A stretch of DNA of 64,000 bases, taken from positions 5,394,001-5,458,000 of the forward strand of contig JAJTUQ010000003.1 in the NCBI GenBank assembly GCA_021399445.1, given 5' to 3'. Origin of the DNA: Xylogone sp. PMI_703. Its lineage: Eukaryota; Ascomycota; Leotiomycetes. Position numbers and translations under genes: made by a program. Positions 62,110-64,000 of this stretch are shown piece after piece (position 1 is the first letter of the stretch; every line of letters starts with the position of its first letter). The notes beneath the pieces were generated by a model. That model searched no databases. It saw nothing but the letters and a program-made list of their open reading frames with translations, and was not told the origin of the DNA.

Positions 62110-62747
62110 TAAAGTGTTGAGTAGCTCCGAAGCTATGAGCAGCTCAAGATATTGATATTATTACACCATATATGTGTCTTATGGTATCTTTCTTCAACAG
62201 GTTTGCTTAGTGTCTGTTCAGGTTGACTCAGAGTCCACTCATCCTCGACTCAAGTTAAAGTAGCTACTGCTCACCTCTGGGAACTAAAAACGGAACTGGT
62301 ACAGGGAGGAATTACTTGTACTATAGACTTTCGTGGTATTTACGTGTACAAATCGTGGGATCTTTCCTCCTTTCCTAAGAATTGATGATTATTGTGGTCC
62401 TCAATCTGTGTAGAACGAAATAATCCGCGCAAGTAAGGAACACCATGGTTTTGACCTTATGGAAGCCACTATATTTACTCTCCATGTGCTTCCTCGGTCG
62501 CCGGGGGCTGTTCGACAAGCCGGAGTCTCCGCAGAAGAACCGAGCGGAGCCAAGAAAAACCCCGAGAGCTACCCCACCACCGGAAGAAATTTGCTGAGCC
62601 GATCTAGAGCCGATCTCTTCCTTTCCTCAACCACAAACTTCATATTTGCGGTCTGTCTGCCCTTGTAGATAGCTGCAATTAGAGGTTTGCATCATATTTC
62701 TTCGTCTTGGCCGGTTAGCACGCGCCTCCATTGCAAATTCGGTCAAG
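62110..62747. other. Spacer between UstYa-like and MFS genes
   Basis: Same-strand spacer with the UstYa-like 3' end and the MFS promoter. The frame 62459-62668 (+) starts with ATG but has no motif. Nothing else is recognised. Confidence 0.45.
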
Positions 62748-64000
62748 ATGATAGAAGAGTCTACAGGGCAGAAGAGAGCTACAGAGGTTGTGGGTAGCAG
62801 TGTCGGTAGTGCTGTAGTGGACGACTTTTCGGGACAGCGCGATATTGAGCAAGACAATGTCGATATCGCAAGGATCGAGAAGGTGTATAGGTATGCGTGG
62901 CTCTCGTGTTCTTGTCTGGTATCTCTGCAACGGCGAGGGCTGACTTAAATGGCACGTCTAGGAAGATTGATCGTCGCATAATTCCAGGTGAGCTTCACTC
63001 CTCTTCATGACTTCATATCTGGCAATTGGCTCTCTCTAACTAAATCTGTGGTTCAGCCTTCTGGATATTGTACTTCCTCTGCTCTGCTATCCGTTCTAAC
63101 GTCGGTCTTGCGCAAACGATGAACGCTGATAAGGGTCACGACCTGGAACAGAAGCTCCACCTGAGCGAAAAAGAGACATCCACAGCACTAGCTCTCTTCT
63201 ACGTATCTTACGTTATCTTCGACTTTCCTTCCAATCTCATCATGACAAGGCTAAGTCCCAGAGTGTGGATGGCGCGGATTGTTTTAGCTGTGGGAATCAT
63301 TGGTGCCTGCTTTGCAGCTGTGAAGGCAGCTTGGAGTTTGCTTCTTCTCCGATTCCTTCTTGGAGTGGTGATCGCCGGAATGTGGCCTGGAATGGCATAT
63401 TATCTCACTCTCTTCTATCCTCCATCCCGCACGGGTAAGCGAATTGGACAATACTTTACGGCTGCGCAAGTCTCTGCTGCAGTCGTAGGTCTTGTATCCG
63501 CGGGATTTCAAAAGATGGATGGATTGCAGGGTCTCGTGGGATTCCAGTGGATGTTTCTGTTATACGGCCTCTGCGCTATTGTATTGGGCATCAGTTTGCT
63601 ATGGTGGCTACCCGATCGTCCATTACCCCCTGGAGAACAAAGGATTCGGAAAGGTATCATGAGGTTCCTCCCTGGAACACCTCCTGTCCTGCGCGGTGAA
63701 GATGCCGAGATCCATTACAGGGACTTGACTAGAGTTTACCACCCAAGACCATGGAATGTGAAAGACCTGTGGCTCGTTTTGATTGATTGGAGACTATGGC
63801 CACTGACCGTGATGTACTTTGGAGTAGTCGGTGTTGGAATTGGAACTCAGCTCTATGGAACTGTTATCATCTCAGGGATCAATCCTAATTTTTCAGGGAT
63901 TGACTTGAGTTTATTATTCGCTCCTATTTGGATTGTATGCTCTTTGAACTTGCTCGATTTCGTATGACGCTTGCTAACATTCCTAGATGGATCTCATCGC
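62748..64000 (+). CDS. MFS transporter, allantoate-permease (Dal5) type, 3' partial
   Basis: Exons 62748-62890, 62962-62987 and 63057-63934 are read, with a fourth beginning at 63987 and running off the window. Splicing gives an acidic N-terminal tail, KIDRRIIPAFWILYFLCSAIRSNVGLAQTMN, and the first six or more transmembrane helices. The family loop LSPRVWMARI and the segment GMWPGMAYYLTLFYPPSRTGKRIGQYFTAAQ are typical of the anion:cation symporter subfamily that takes up allantoate, nicotinate or similar organic acids. At least 354 residues are visible of an expected 480-520. A 26-base second exon is unusually small. The location beside a UstYa-like gene could mean export or uptake in a biosynthetic cluster, or simple chance. 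Confidence 0.88.

Overview
This window reads as filamentous ascomycete (Pezizomycotina) chromosome. Protein genes carry many short GT-AG introns of about 48-150 bases with CTAA-type branch sites and sit on both strands without operons. The families are fungal: Zn2Cys6 regulator, WSC wall protein, sedolisin, UstYa-like protein, GMC oxidoreductases, SET-MYND protein, aminoglycoside-phosphotransferase-like kinases. Protein resemblance suggests Leotiomycetes, but that is only an impression. Exon borders were worked out by hand from splice signals and reading frame. No search was run, so family names rest on motifs and remembered family resemblance. I found no convincing tRNA, rRNA or CRISPR array.

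Layout. 0.4-6.1 kb: Rieske (choline-monooxygenase-like) oxygenase, xylose-reductase-type aldo-keto reductase and a short MetE/UROD-like methyltransferase. 7.5-11.4 kb: a decayed tract with a C-terminal kinase fragment, a 551-bp AT-rich MITE-like element with 19-bp inverted repeats and a 6-bp target duplication, and two broken hypothetical genes, one a PD-(D/E)XK-type protein. 11.6-17.1 kb: a compact group of SnoaL-like protein, NmrA-like reductase and cytochrome P450. 18-25.4 kb: remnants of a subtilisin-type fungal protein, an intact APH-like kinase, a CapA-like protein, and a 215-residue protein that resembles fungal gasdermins (HET-Q1/RCD-1).

27.5-31 kb holds a 1079-residue WSC-domain surface protein with a very long Ser/Thr repeat. 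33-40.5 kb: secreted sedolisin, intracellular GH2 beta-galactosidase and a short-chain dehydrogenase. 44-54 kb: two GMC oxidoreductases flanking a Zn2Cys6 factor and a SET-MYND protein. 54.4-57.2 kb: a large disordered protein of unknown role. 59-64 kb: a small secreted Cys-rich protein, a UstYa-like protein and the start of an allantoate-permease-type MFS transporter that runs off the window.

The most exciting signal is the gasdermin-like gene lying 5 kb from subtilisin-like remnants. In other fungi, gasdermins and subtilisin-type proteases form cell-death pairs (HET-Q1/HET-Q2). Here the protease looks broken and the gasdermin-like protein looks internally shortened, so the locus may be a decayed or diverged allorecognition module.
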